Positions 46,790-57,110 of a stretch of DNA of 62,722 nucleotides are shown in pieces. This DNA comes from Amanita rubescens (taxonomy: Eukaryota; Basidiomycota; Agaricomycetes; Agaricales; Amanitaceae), in NCBI GenBank assembly GCA_015039365.1, contig WION01000303.1:1-62722 (forward strand). The letters run 5' to 3'. Position 1 is the first letter of the stretch. Each line of letters opens with the position of its first letter. The position numbers and the translations under genes are program-made. The notes beneath the pieces are model-generated. The model searched no databases and was not told the DNA's origin. It saw nothing but the letters and a program-made list of their open reading frames with translations.

Positions 46790-47961
46790 TCCCAACGGCA
46801 AGGCTGTCCACTCGAATTCTCGAGCAAAGAAGGCTGGAATTACTTCGACGACAAAGGAGAAGTGGGCAAACTGCGTACCGCTCGCGGTAAGAAGACGAAT
46901 CAGATCCTTGGTCCGTGCCAGGCAAAGGTGCCGTTAGCATCGGGGGAGATGACGTATCACGATAACGAGCTAGCGATGGTCTTACCGTCTGGCTCTAAAA
47001 ACCTGGATGACCGAATACAGGACCAGCGGCTCGCGTGATGGAAGGATCCCGAATCAGTCATTGTTCAAGGACCGTGGTTCTCTCAACTCGATTTGAGCTG
47101 GGGAAAGGACAAAGCCGAAAGAGCAGGAGAAGCCGAAAGCGCTCAACATGTATTAGCCGAAATGGTGCTGGGGCGACCTCCCTCTCGTGCCTCGAAACCG
47201 AATTGCACCGCCCTTGCTCAAGTTGGCGTTGGAGAGGCTACCTTTTGTTTCAGTCTATAGAACGCGGTTGTGTATAAACGCGTTCCTTCTTCCACCTCGG
47301 AAAATTCCAAGCACGGATCATCTCTGATGTCCTCCAACCCCGACGATTCGACCCTCGCTTCTTTTTCATCACAGTTTTTCCGAGTTCCCCAAGTTGCCTC
47401 ATAAAGACGGTGAAAAGTCTCCCTCGGCAAGATGATTGTCATGAGATGGTGCCAACGAGTCCGGGTGGAGAGGTGAAAGAGGCGTTGAACGCGCTGTGTG
47501 GGTATTGGATGTGCTTGAGAAATAGGATTATGGACAAGATCGTTTGGGAGGACCGTGGGCGGAAGTTGGGTTCCGAGAACGTGGAGGATAAGGATGAAAA
47601 GTGGGGCATGATTCTCCCTCGAGTCATCCTCAGGCCGTCACCTGCCGCGCGTTCAATGTTAACTGCTTCCAACGTGAAAAAGAACGACTTCGGGTCAGAA
47701 CTGAAAGCAGTGGTCTGTGCACCACCCGGCTACACGATCGTCGGTGGCGGTATGAATCCAGAAGAGCCGTGTGGATCTCGGGTTGGGAGACGCGCAGTTT
47801 GGTATGCACAATGCGACTGCATCAGGGCGGATGATACTCGAAGGGACGAAAAGCGCTGGAACGGATTTGCATTCGAAAGATACTCAGCACTCATCACAGC
47901 CAACGCGATGATGTGACGATGTCAATACCGGAAGCTAAAAACACGTGGAAGATCTATAGGC
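46790..47961 (+). pseudogene. MIP1: Mitochondrial DNA polymerase gamma (MIP1) fragment, right
   Basis: Homologous to the left fragment but on the plus strand and broken differently. Pieces: a GCPLEFSSKEGWNYFDDKGEV segment, then GKKTNQILGPCQAK and ELAMVLPSGSKNLDDR, a KLPHKDGEK remnant at about 47393, then EVKEALNALCGYWMCLRNRIMDKI, DEKWGMI, KAVVCAPPGYTIVGGGMNPEEP (motif A region, with its aspartates lost) and a RMDLHSKD-like remnant. Just before 47961 the reading MSIPEAK matches the left copy. The catalytic DSE-type sequence is altered and the frame shifts several times. Homology ends exactly where the inverted-repeat arm begins at 47962. Confidence 0.8.
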
Positions 47962-50227
47962 TTCCACAAACGGCTACTCGGGTGTGGATTATTTCCACAT
48001 ACTGATCTATACCTCATCATGCGGGACCATATCCGAGCGCGATGCCTCATCTCGGTACACAATGAATTGCGGTACCTTGTCAAGGAGAAAGTACTGCGAG
48101 AGGGAGTTTGGGTGGGGGTTCACAGAACTGAGTGTCGGTAGTTCGTCGACCCAAGACGACAGCTTGAAAGCGCAGGCAGCTCGGGGGTTTGTACAAAAGT
48201 TCATGGTGTCAAGTCTGAAGGTGGGATTGGGGGTGGACTGGGAGCAAAAGGCAAAAAGGGGAGGATGGGGAAAAGGCTGGGATGGGGCCTTCGGGAAATG
48301 GGGAGGGGCCTTGATTGGCCGAGTGAATACGAGTTATGGCGGAATGAGTATCGTTATTGGTGTAATTTATGTTAATTTTTCGAAATAAGGAAGAAAAAGT
48401 TGTTATACAGTCTGTACGCCGTAATACAAGAACCGAACTAACTATTGAGATTGGCGCTTCGTATGACCGGTGCATCGGGTAGCTCTTCCGATTCACGAGG
48501 CGACAGCGGGAAGACACGGGTGCGGCCTCAGTAGTCATTGGGGACTCGTAGTAAGTGGGTTCTGGCATAGTAATGGGGCCGGGAGGAAGGAGGTCGTCGG
48601 CCGGCTATTCCTTGATTTGGACCATAAAAGAGAATCAGTAGGCTGGGATTCGGAAGGGATCGTTCGTAGAGGCACATGATCCGGTGTGCATCACTGAGAG
48701 GAGTAAACGACTTACTGTCTAAAGTTGTCATCGTCTTAACCACTCTGCATCTCGACGCGATATCTTCTGGGGTGGATTTGTCATGGACTAGGGTGACGTC
48801 GACTTCGACCGAGTTTTCTCTTCCTATTTCCTTGTGACTGTACACGGCAGGAAGAGAAGGGGACAGCCGGTGCATAAGCAGAATGGAATGCGAGAGAGGC
48901 GCAGGAAGCGGCTGTATGACGGGATCTGTGGAAGGGCGAAACGGGAGATACGCGTTTACCGGAAGCAATAGCATAGCCAGAGCGGCGTTTCGCGGACCTG
49001 TACTTCGAGAGCAGATCTGAGCCAGTAGGGTCTGCAGTCATGCGGAGGGAGGAGGAAGAGGAGAGTAAGTAGAATGCGGCAGCGATGATTTTTTCCGTGG
49101 GAAGAAGAAAGTTAGGAGGCAGCAGAGGAAGATGAGGCCGTGTTGAGAGATATATCTGCAGCAGCAGGGGCCAAACCAGATGGAATGGAGTAGGCGGCAG
49201 GCCGACATGAACGAGGCTGGTAGAGGCTGTATTTCGTTCGACGCCTGTGCGCGTCGGTATTTTTCAGGTTGGATCGTGACGTACGGATATCAGGAGATGG
49301 CGCCGATATGGAGTTTATAGACGTTGATGGGCGCATGAAGGACATGACTCGGAGGCCTGAGGAAGGGGGTCAGTCAAGGTTTTGATACGGAAAGAGATGA
49401 ATGCACCTTCGTATGTGTTGGTCCCTACTGTCCGTCTCTGTCGTTTGCGTGTAGCGCCGTAAAGCCTGTTCGGAACAGCTCGCATGCCCCGTCCATTAGC
49501 CTTATCCTCCACATATCGCCAGTAGCTCGATTATAAGATTGGTTAGGTTTCAATGAACTGGCCGAGACGCGAATAGAAGATGGCGGTTGGGGTGGACAAT
49601 TTGTAGTAGTCTCTGGAAGCACCGTGGTAGGCGAGCGCCCGTCCGTATTGTTGCGTAACTTGCCTGATAGTCCGTAGTCTCGAGAAAGAGCTAGAATGGC
49701 CTCAGGAAGACCCACGTTGCCAAATGGAGAAGTTATCTAAATATGTATGACTGGGCCCGAGAGCAGCCTGGTTCCTGGGGTCAGTGCTGCCTCGCACGTG
49801 AACTTATAGTAGTCCTGCGCGCTCTCAATCCTTTGACAAGACGACCATTTGATTTCGCTTGTACCCAGAGTGCGCTCGCATCATCGCTCCGTGCGCTTTA
49901 CCAACAGCAAACGCATCATCTCTAACCGGCTCTTGCCTTTCACACGGTCATCTGACTGTATTGCAACTCACTTTGCACGCACACACCATCTACGCCTCAC
50001 GAACTAGTAGGTCGAGCCACATCACGGAACCACCATGGCTGCTTGCTGATCTCTTGATCCAGGATCCAGACACATCATCCATTTCCTCATCCAAGTCTCC
50101 AGTACACAATCCCCTCTTGATTCACACACCCAGCATCACTGCTTTTTTCATATCTCCAGTGGCAAGCATCATTTCCATTTCACCACCCTCTCAATCAAAC
50201 AATCTGATCTTGATCCTAGCTCAAGCT
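47962..50227. other. Upstream part of the right arm
   Basis: Counterpart of 8439-10974. Open stretches (49425-49715 minus, 49112-49345 minus, 48209-48568 minus) overlap those of the left arm but with different frame breaks, so I treat them as remnants. The segment 49860-50227 is open in the same frame as the GTPase start on this arm, but the left arm has a frame-changing indel there, so I start the protein at the ATG at 50228. Confidence 0.5.
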
Positions 50228-53200
50228 ATGGCAGCCACAACTGGTGCACCTGGATCTTTGAGTAGGCTAATTTATTATTTTATGTGAATCAGCATCTCTA
50301 ATCCTTGACAATAGCAGATCAAGATGAGACACATCTTCAAATAATCAAAGAACGCTATCTATGCCCACACTTTCGCATCCTTGTCATTGGGAGGGCTAAT
50401 GCAGGCAAGACAACCATCCTTGAGAAGGTTTGTGGTGTAGCCAAGGGGACAAAGCCCATCATATATGGCAAGGATGGTAAGTCAATCTGAGTTTTGTGCT
50501 TCCAAGTTTGGCTGCTGAGTTTCTTGCAGGTAATCAGCTTGAACAGTCTGTAAATCATTTGATGCCATCAATTGAGGTGAGTCAGATAATGATGTATGGA
50601 TGTACCCATTTACATGCAACAATATCAGAGAGGCCTGCATGATATTGAGCATCAAATTACATACCCTGGAAGTAACTTTATCTTCCATGACTCTCAGGGT
50701 TTTGAATCTGGTTCAACTGAGGAATTGGAGATTGCTTGGAAGTTCATTGAAAAGAAGTCTGGAGAAACTGAGCTGAAAAACCAGCTGCATGCAATTTGGT
50801 ATCTTGCTCTATCCCTTTACAGTACTGGCTGACCTGGCTTCCTCTAGGTACTGTATACCCATGGACAGTCCTCGTCCCATTCTACCTACAGAACTTGAAT
50901 TCTTCAATGAAGGGACAGGCAGAGGTAAGTCCTAATGAATTCATATCTCATCTTGTAACTTCAAGTTGGTTTTGGAGAGATTGGTTATGTTACCTCCTTT
51001 CCATTGGCCAACTTGCCACAAATCTACTAGTACTGACTAGTAAATATTTCCTTTACAGTCCCTTTGGTGGTTATATTCACTAAATTTGATGGTCAAATAG
51101 CCAGTGAATATGTCAACTTGACTGATGCAAAGGATGAGGATAAGTGGGAGAGAGCCAGGGAAATTGCTGAAATCACTTTTCAGAAAGTTTATCTTCCTAA
51201 AGTTTCAAATGCCAAATATCCTCCCAAGGCATATGTGCAATTGGAAGGTGAGAATGATGAGGATTTCTTCCTGAAAAACAGGAGTAATGTTGTTTCATAG
51301 ACATGGATTTATTGGAGAAGAATTGTGCTGAATTAACTCAGCAAACTGCTGATGCAATAGATGATGACAGCATACATGAGCTGTTTGTTTCAACACAGAT
51401 GAATAATCTTGACCTTTGTGTTAAATCTGCACTTCGGTGAGGGTCACATTCACATCTTTGTCACTTACTAACATTGACATTGTTCAGACATGTTCTGAAG
51501 TATAAAGATTGGACATGGAATGATGTCATTATCATAGTTTTTTCAAAATTTCCACATTTTTGGGTATGCATTTTTGTCAAACTGCACATAGCATAGGAAA
51601 ATTTGAATGGAAATAGGTGGACAGGGAGGTAGGTAACCTTCATATGGAATGATAAATACTTGCAAATGTTCATCAGGTGGTAAGTAACACTCCAATGCCT
51701 TCACATGAAAACAAAATTAGTCATGCTTCAGATGGCCAATAAACAACTGAGTGAAGCACAGGTTAGTCACTGTCACCATATTCAAGTTGGCAGCAGGATC
51801 TGATGATATTGATCTCAGTGGGTAAGTGACATTGGACTACATAGCATAGATCTGATATATTGTCTCATGACAACAGTTTGTGAGTAATGCTTCCTTTTGT
51901 GATCAGCACTCTTGTCCCATAATCTACAGGAAGTGAGTGACATGACTCAATTTTGATTTTTGGTAAATGATCCCATGGTGCACCATATGGCCAATAGCAA
52001 GTGAGTTGATCTATCATTGTAAGCAGACTTGTCAATCAAGTCTCTCATGGACAGGGAGTGAGTAATACAATGTTCCTTCACACTACATCTGACCTGCTTA
52101 AAGAAAGTAAGCAACATTGATGTTTGCACAGCTTATCAGACATACTACTCAATGAGCAACAGAAAGTTGGTAACATATTATTATCTGAAAGAGAGTCTCA
52201 ACAAATTTCATTGGATTAATAACAGAAAGTAAGTAACATTTCCTTTCTGTCTGCTTATAAACATTATATGATGTCCCAAAACAACAGACAGTAAATATTT
52301 CTCCTTTTCAAAGTCTCTTCACAAGCTATTGTGAAATAAACAGGATGTATGTGATCCTTCTGTGACATGTGAATTCATCATATGAAATACAGCAAAAGAG
52401 AGTCAGTGGCATTGTTTTCTTTTTTTTCAACTCCTCATGATACTAATTCCATTCTAAAAGGAAGTGAGTGATGCTGGCCATTTGGCTAGAGGACAATTTG
52501 GACACATTATTTTGTTCTACAGATTGTGGGTGATATTGCAAGTTTTGTGAAAAGCAGTGAAATCACATCTTTTCCTATAAACATAGGAGGTTAGCAGCAT
52601 GTCATGCTGATTTAGTGGTTCAAAAGATGACCTTACCAAATTTTTGCCTATGTCTAACAGTATGTGAGTGACATTGCACATTTTGTGAAAGGCAGTCTCA
52701 TCACATCTTTTCCTATGACCAACAGCAAGTGAGTGACATTGCACATTTTGTGAAAGGCAGTCTCATCACATCTTTTCCTATGTGGCCAACAGGAAGTGAG
52801 TGACATTGCACATTTTGTGAAAGGCCATCACATCTTTTCCTATGACCAACAGTTTGTGAGTGACATTGCACATTTTGTGAAAGGCAGTCTCATCACATCT
52901 TTTCCTATGACCAACAGGGAGTGAGTGACATTGCACATTTTGTGAAAGGCAGTCTCATCACATCTTTTCCTATGACCAACAGGGAGTGAGTGACATTGCA
53001 CATTTGTGAAAGGCAGTCTCATCACATCTTTTCCTATGACCAACAGGGAGTGAGTGACATTGCACATTTTGTGAAAGGCAGTCTCATCACATCTTTTCCT
53101 ATGACCAACAGGGAGTGAGTGACATTGCACATTTTGTGAAAGGCAGTCTCATCACATCTTTTCCTATGACCAACAGTTTGTGAGTGACATTGCACATTTT

Positions 53201-55392
53201 GTGAAAGGCAGTCTCATCACATCTTTTCCTATGACCAACAGGGAGTGAGTGACATTGCACATTTTGTGAAAGGCAGTCTCATCACATCTTTTCCTATGAC
53301 CAACAGGGAGTGAGTGACATTGCACATTTTGTGAAAGGCAGTCTCATCACATCTTTTCCTATGACCAACAGGGAGTGAGTGACATTGCACATTTTGTGAA
53401 AGGCAGTCTCATCACATCTTTTCCTATGACCAACAGGGAGTGAGTGACATTGCACATTTTGTATTTTGTGAAAGGCAGTCTCATCACATCTTTTCCTATG
53501 ACCAACAGCTCGTGAGTGACATTGCACATTTTGTGAAAGGCAGTCTCATCACATCTTTTCCTATGACCAACAGGAAGTGAGTGACATTGCACATTTTGTG
53601 AAAGGCAGTCTCATCACATCTTTTCCTATGACCAACAGCAAGTGAGTGACATTGCACATTTTGTGAAAGGCAGTCTCATCACATCTTTTCCTATGACCAA
53701 CAGTTTGTGAGTGACATTGCACATTTTGTGAAAGGCAGTCTCATCACATCTTTTCCTATGACCAACAGATTGTGAGTGACATTGCACATTTTGTGTAAGA
53801 CAGTCTCATCACATCTTTTCCAGCGAGTGAGTGACATTGCACATTTTGTGAAAGGCAGTCTCATCACATCTTTTCCTATGACCAACAGCTTGTGAGTGAC
53901 ATTGCACATTTTGTGTAAGACAGTCTCATCACATCTTTTCCTATGACCAACAGGAAGTGAGTGACATTGCACATTTTGTGAAAGGCAGTCTCATCACATC
54001 TTTTCCTATGACCAACAGCAAGTGAGTGACATTGCACATTTTGTGAAAGACAGTCTCATCACATCTTTTCCTATGACCAACAGGAAGTGAGTGACATTGC
54101 ACATTTTGTGAAAGGCAGTCTCATCACATCTTTTCCTATGACCAACAGTTTGTGAGTGACATTGCACATTTTGTGAAAGGCAGTCTCATCACATCTTTTC
54201 CTATGACCAACAGGGAGTGAGTGACATTGCACATTTTGTGAAAGGCAGTCTCATCACATCTTTTCCTATGACCAACAGTTTGTGAGTGACATTGCACATT
54301 TTGTGTAAGACAGTCTCATCACATCTTTTCCAGCGAGTGAGTGACATTGCACATTTTGTGAAAGGCAGTCTCATCACATCTTTTCCAGCGAGTGAGTGAC
54401 ATTGCACATTTTGTGTAAGACAGTCTCATCACATCTTTTCCTATGACCAACAGGAAGTGAGTGACATTGCACATTTTGTGAAAGGCAGTCTCATCACATC
54501 TTTTCCTATGACCAACAGCAAGTGAGTGACATTGCACATTTTGTGTAAGACAGTCTCATCACATCTTTTCCTATGACCAACAGTTTGTGAGTGACATTGC
54601 ACATTTTGTGAAAGGCAGTCTCATCACATCTTTTCCTATGACCAACAGTTTGTGAGTGACATTGCACATTTTGTGAAAGGCAGTCTCATCACATCTTTTC
54701 CTATGACCAACAGGGAGTGAGTGACATTGCACATTTTGTGAAAGGCAGTCTCATCACATTTTTTCCAACAGCTTGTGAGTTCCTTTGCAATTTTTTTGAC
54801 CTGCATTCTCAGCATACCTCAATTCATGAATGTTTGATATATCATTACATCCTATTTATACATATCAGAAAGTGAGCATATTGCCTGATCTTTTCCATGT
54901 CATCCTTTTACATTATTATCATCATAGAATGTAAGATTTCATTTCAGCTCACCCACTCCCACCTCATGTGATTATTCTGTATTCTCTATCTCATACTACA
55001 TAACTAGCATGAATTTTTCTCAATGTTTGGAAACAGGCAAAGGAACTTTGCAGTCAAGGTGTTTTTCTTTTTTCTTTTTGGGTAGTACAAAACTGATGCC
55101 ATTGCAACAAGCCTACTGATTGCCAGGTCTTAGTTTGTAAATCACTCCTTTTCATGTACTGAATTTATGCTTAAACCTTGGAGCAATTATTATCATTGCC
55201 AAGCTATCCTTTTGGATCAATAAACCATTTCTGCCATCAGTCACAGAGGCCTTGGATCAATACAAGCAAAAAGGCTATGCTCAGAAGCTGAAGACTGACA
55301 TTACTCCTGACTTTATGCACTCTGGTCATCAAGATTTTGTCACATTACTCAATAGGCAGGTGTCTCACATTGATGGTATGTGCTTCGTCTAG
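50228..55392 (+). CDS. P-loop GTPase with single-codon microexon array (right copy)
   Basis: First eight exons: 50228-50261, 50315-50476, 50530-50576, 50629-50798, 50848-50924, 51059-51247, 51301-51436, 51488-51563; together exactly 297 codons. They encode a GTPase domain with P-loop GRANAGKTT, HDSQGFE (G3), FTKFDG (G4) and the family end NNLDLCVKSAL to SKFPHFW. Then come exons of 12 nt, 3 nt and 30 nt, and a series of 3-nt exons plus one of 9 nt to TAT at 52661. Thirty-three array codons follow, then AAA (54869), AAT (54928), a 22-nt exon (55037-55058) and a last exon 55184-55392 with LSFWINKPFLPSVTEAL. The last two exons total 231 nt, so the frame closes perfectly. Total 63 exons, about 440 residues. 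Role unknown. Confidence 0.78.
51617..52663 (+). other. Older, non-repetitive microexon zone (right)
   Basis: Eighteen predicted exons between dissimilar introns of about 45-75 nt: VDRE (12 nt, 51617), GTG (51677), a 30-nt exon (51732), TGG (51819), TTT (51877), GAA (51930), CAA (51998), GGA (52055), AAA (52104), AAA (52163), AAA (52226), ACA (52288), GAT (52344), a 9-nt exon (52393), GAA (52461), ATT (52523), GAG (52587), TAT (52661). Each is preceded by AG with an upstream pyrimidine or branch-like stretch and followed by GT, mostly GTGAGT or GTAAGT. Every size is a multiple of three and no stop arises. Some introns still resemble the 65-bp unit (for example from 52526), so these look like aged array units. 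Confidence 0.72.
52661..54774 (+). repeat. 65-bp array with 33 hypervariable triplets (right)
   Basis: After TAT (52661-52663), thirty-three units each consist of a near-constant intron-like body (GTGAGTGACATT to GACCAACAG) and a triplet. Triplets: GGA (10), TTT (7), GAA (5), CAA (4), CGA (3), CTT (2), CTC (1), ATT (1). Several bodies carry indels: minus 5 near 52826, plus 2 near 52783, minus 1 near 53005, plus 7 near 53460, minus 10 before each CGA unit (53824, 54334, 54389), minus 7 before the last CTT. None is a multiple of three, and none touches a triplet or destroys the AG and GT. Confidence 0.95.
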
Positions 55393-55587
55393 TCATGCAT
55401 TAGTTATGAACAATTTATGGCAGGGTGAAACACACAGTATGATATCCAGTCAGTGATATATTGGCTGCATTGCCTTTGCATTGAGATCATATTTATTTGT
55501 ACATAGATCACTTCTCATATGTATTCCCTTTGTTGTTCATGCATCTGTAATATTTTCTTCCTGATGTACTAGACATTAATGTGGATT

Positions 55588-56416
55588 GTGACTTGTGTTA
55601 CAAACATACGTCATGGCCTATCTTTTCCTTATCTTATCATCTTCGTCATCCCTCCTACGTCATTATTTGCATATGCATTCCTTCTGGAACATTCATTGTT
55701 TATCATATGCTATTTCATTTTATCACATGTATGTCGATTATCACATGTAAACCGTTTCATTATCACATGTGACTGTTTTGATATCATATGTATTCATACT
55801 TACCATATTTGCGTATATACCTTGTACTATATAAGATACGCAAATATACGACTAGACTGAGGTCTAGTTTTAACAGTCAAAATCTGTCTCATTATTGTCT
55901 AAGCTCCCTTGAGGACTTATCCAATAAACACTCTTATTCTTTGAACATTCTTAAGTGCCAGAACTCCCTTGAGGAACCTACGGTACCTGATACATCAGGA
56001 AAATCCCAGGTTCAGCTTTAGCTGCTTTGCAAAGCTGTAAAAGCAGCCAGAGTACCAGTGCTTTCAAAAGTCCCATTAGGGACTTTCCACACAAGGTACA
56101 TTTGCTCTGAGAGTCAAAAAGGTGCTTTGAAAGCAGTCCTAATGCTTTCAGAGGCCCATTGTAACTTTTAGAAGTATCAATAAAGGCTCTGAAGCCATGT
56201 CTGGGACAATTTAGTGCCGCTTTTGGCACTATTTAGTGCTGCTTTAGGCAACTTCCTCTTTTATCACTATTTAGTGCTTGTTTTGGAAGGCACCCAATTT
56301 AGAATTGTTTTCCATGCTTCAGAAAACTCGTTCATGCACAATTGTTCTTATCTTTCTCTTCATCTATTGCTTCTCCCCCACCTTCTACTGAGCATATAAG
56401 CGTCCTTTCTGTAATT
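55588..56416 (+). other. Possible solo LTR or transposon debris
   Basis: Immediately outside the inverted-repeat arm. Has a TATA-like CTATATAAG at about 55826 followed by GGTCTAGTTTT and an AATAAA-type signal near 55923, an order seen in LTRs. From 56210, three copies of TATTTAGTGC or ATTTAGTGC lie about 24-50 bp apart. No terminal repeats could be defined. Confidence 0.3.
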
Positions 56417-56626
56417 ATGACTCGAGGGAGGCCTCCTGGCACTAAGAATAAGCCTGGACACTCTGCTGGCAGGCCAGTTGGCTCTAAAAACAAGTCTGGA
56501 CATTTGGCAGGTGGATCCAGCTTGAGACACAGGTCTGGGCCTTCAGCTGAGCCTCATGATCATGGCACTGGGTTTAGGGTTATTGGGACTCTCCAGGGTG
56601 GTGGGAGGGTAGCACAGAAGGCTTAA
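56417..56626 (+). pseudogene. AT-hook-type N-terminal fragment of a transposon protein
   Basis: A 69-codon frame starting MTRGRPPGTKNKPGHSAGRP, with two AT-hook-like GRP motifs (RGRPPG, GRPVGSKNK) that bind the minor groove of AT-rich DNA. This opening is typical of proteins of basidiomycete transposons. The frame ends after a Gly-rich stretch and nothing coding follows, so it is probably the leftover amino end of an element. Confidence 0.5.
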
Positions 56627-57110
56627 CTCCTAATTTAGGGTTAAGCCTTTTTGGCTGACCCTGGTAGTACTCATGAGGCCAGACTGGTCAGTGCATGCAT
56701 TTGATGGCTGACCTGGCTGGACAGTAATGAGCCCAGACCTGCTGCACATTTATCTGTGTCCTGCCAGGCTGGATGCCCATTGTGATGAGCACAATTACTA
56801 CCAAACAACATGGCAGAGATCTGGTGTGTGTACTATGTGTGTGTTATGTTGTCTAGGCTGGACAAAGGTTTATGAATGCTTGGTTGGTTTACATTTGTGA
56901 TACTGCATTTACTACTCAATCTGTGCCCTGCCATTATATAGGCCTAAGTCAGTAAGGGTGGGGGGTTTAGGGTAAGCAGGGGGGGGGTTAAGGGTATTGG
57001 TTTTTCGCATAGCATGGCTCAAAATCTAAAAATAATCTGCGGATATATTTTTGTTAATATGTATATAACACACATGAAACACAATATATTATATTATTCG
57101 GTAGATATTT
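56627..57110 (+). other. Spacer with telomere-like words
   Basis: Contains TTTAGGGTTA words at about 56568-56580, 56635 and 56967-56980, the last in a very G-rich run (GGGGGGGGGTTAAGGG). They resemble scattered remnants of the TTTAGGG telomere. No gene seen. Confidence 0.5.

Larger units (their letters stand above)
47962..55587 (-). repeat. Right arm of the large inverted repeat (7.6 kb)
   Basis: Reverse complement of 2836-10974. Inner edge at 47962 (TTCCACAAACGGCT), outer edge at 55587 (ATTAATGTGGATT). Relative to the left arm it lacks about 300 bp near 48425, has about 60 bp extra near 48210-48300, and has 33 rather than 36 array units. Confidence 0.95.

Noticed and set aside
52840..54537. 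Opposite-strand open frames through the 65-bp array, reading a Cys/His-rich repeat with words such as MQCHSLPVGHRKRCDE.
   Set aside because: They arise because a 65-bp stop-poor repeat cycles through frames; they break at each non-triplet indel and have no start context. The sense-strand G domain explains the locus better.
51564..55183. The whole array as one 3.6-kb intron.
   Set aside because: Introns here are mostly under 80 nt, and the AG-NNN-GT pattern is kept even where intron sequences are unrelated. Not excluded without RNA.
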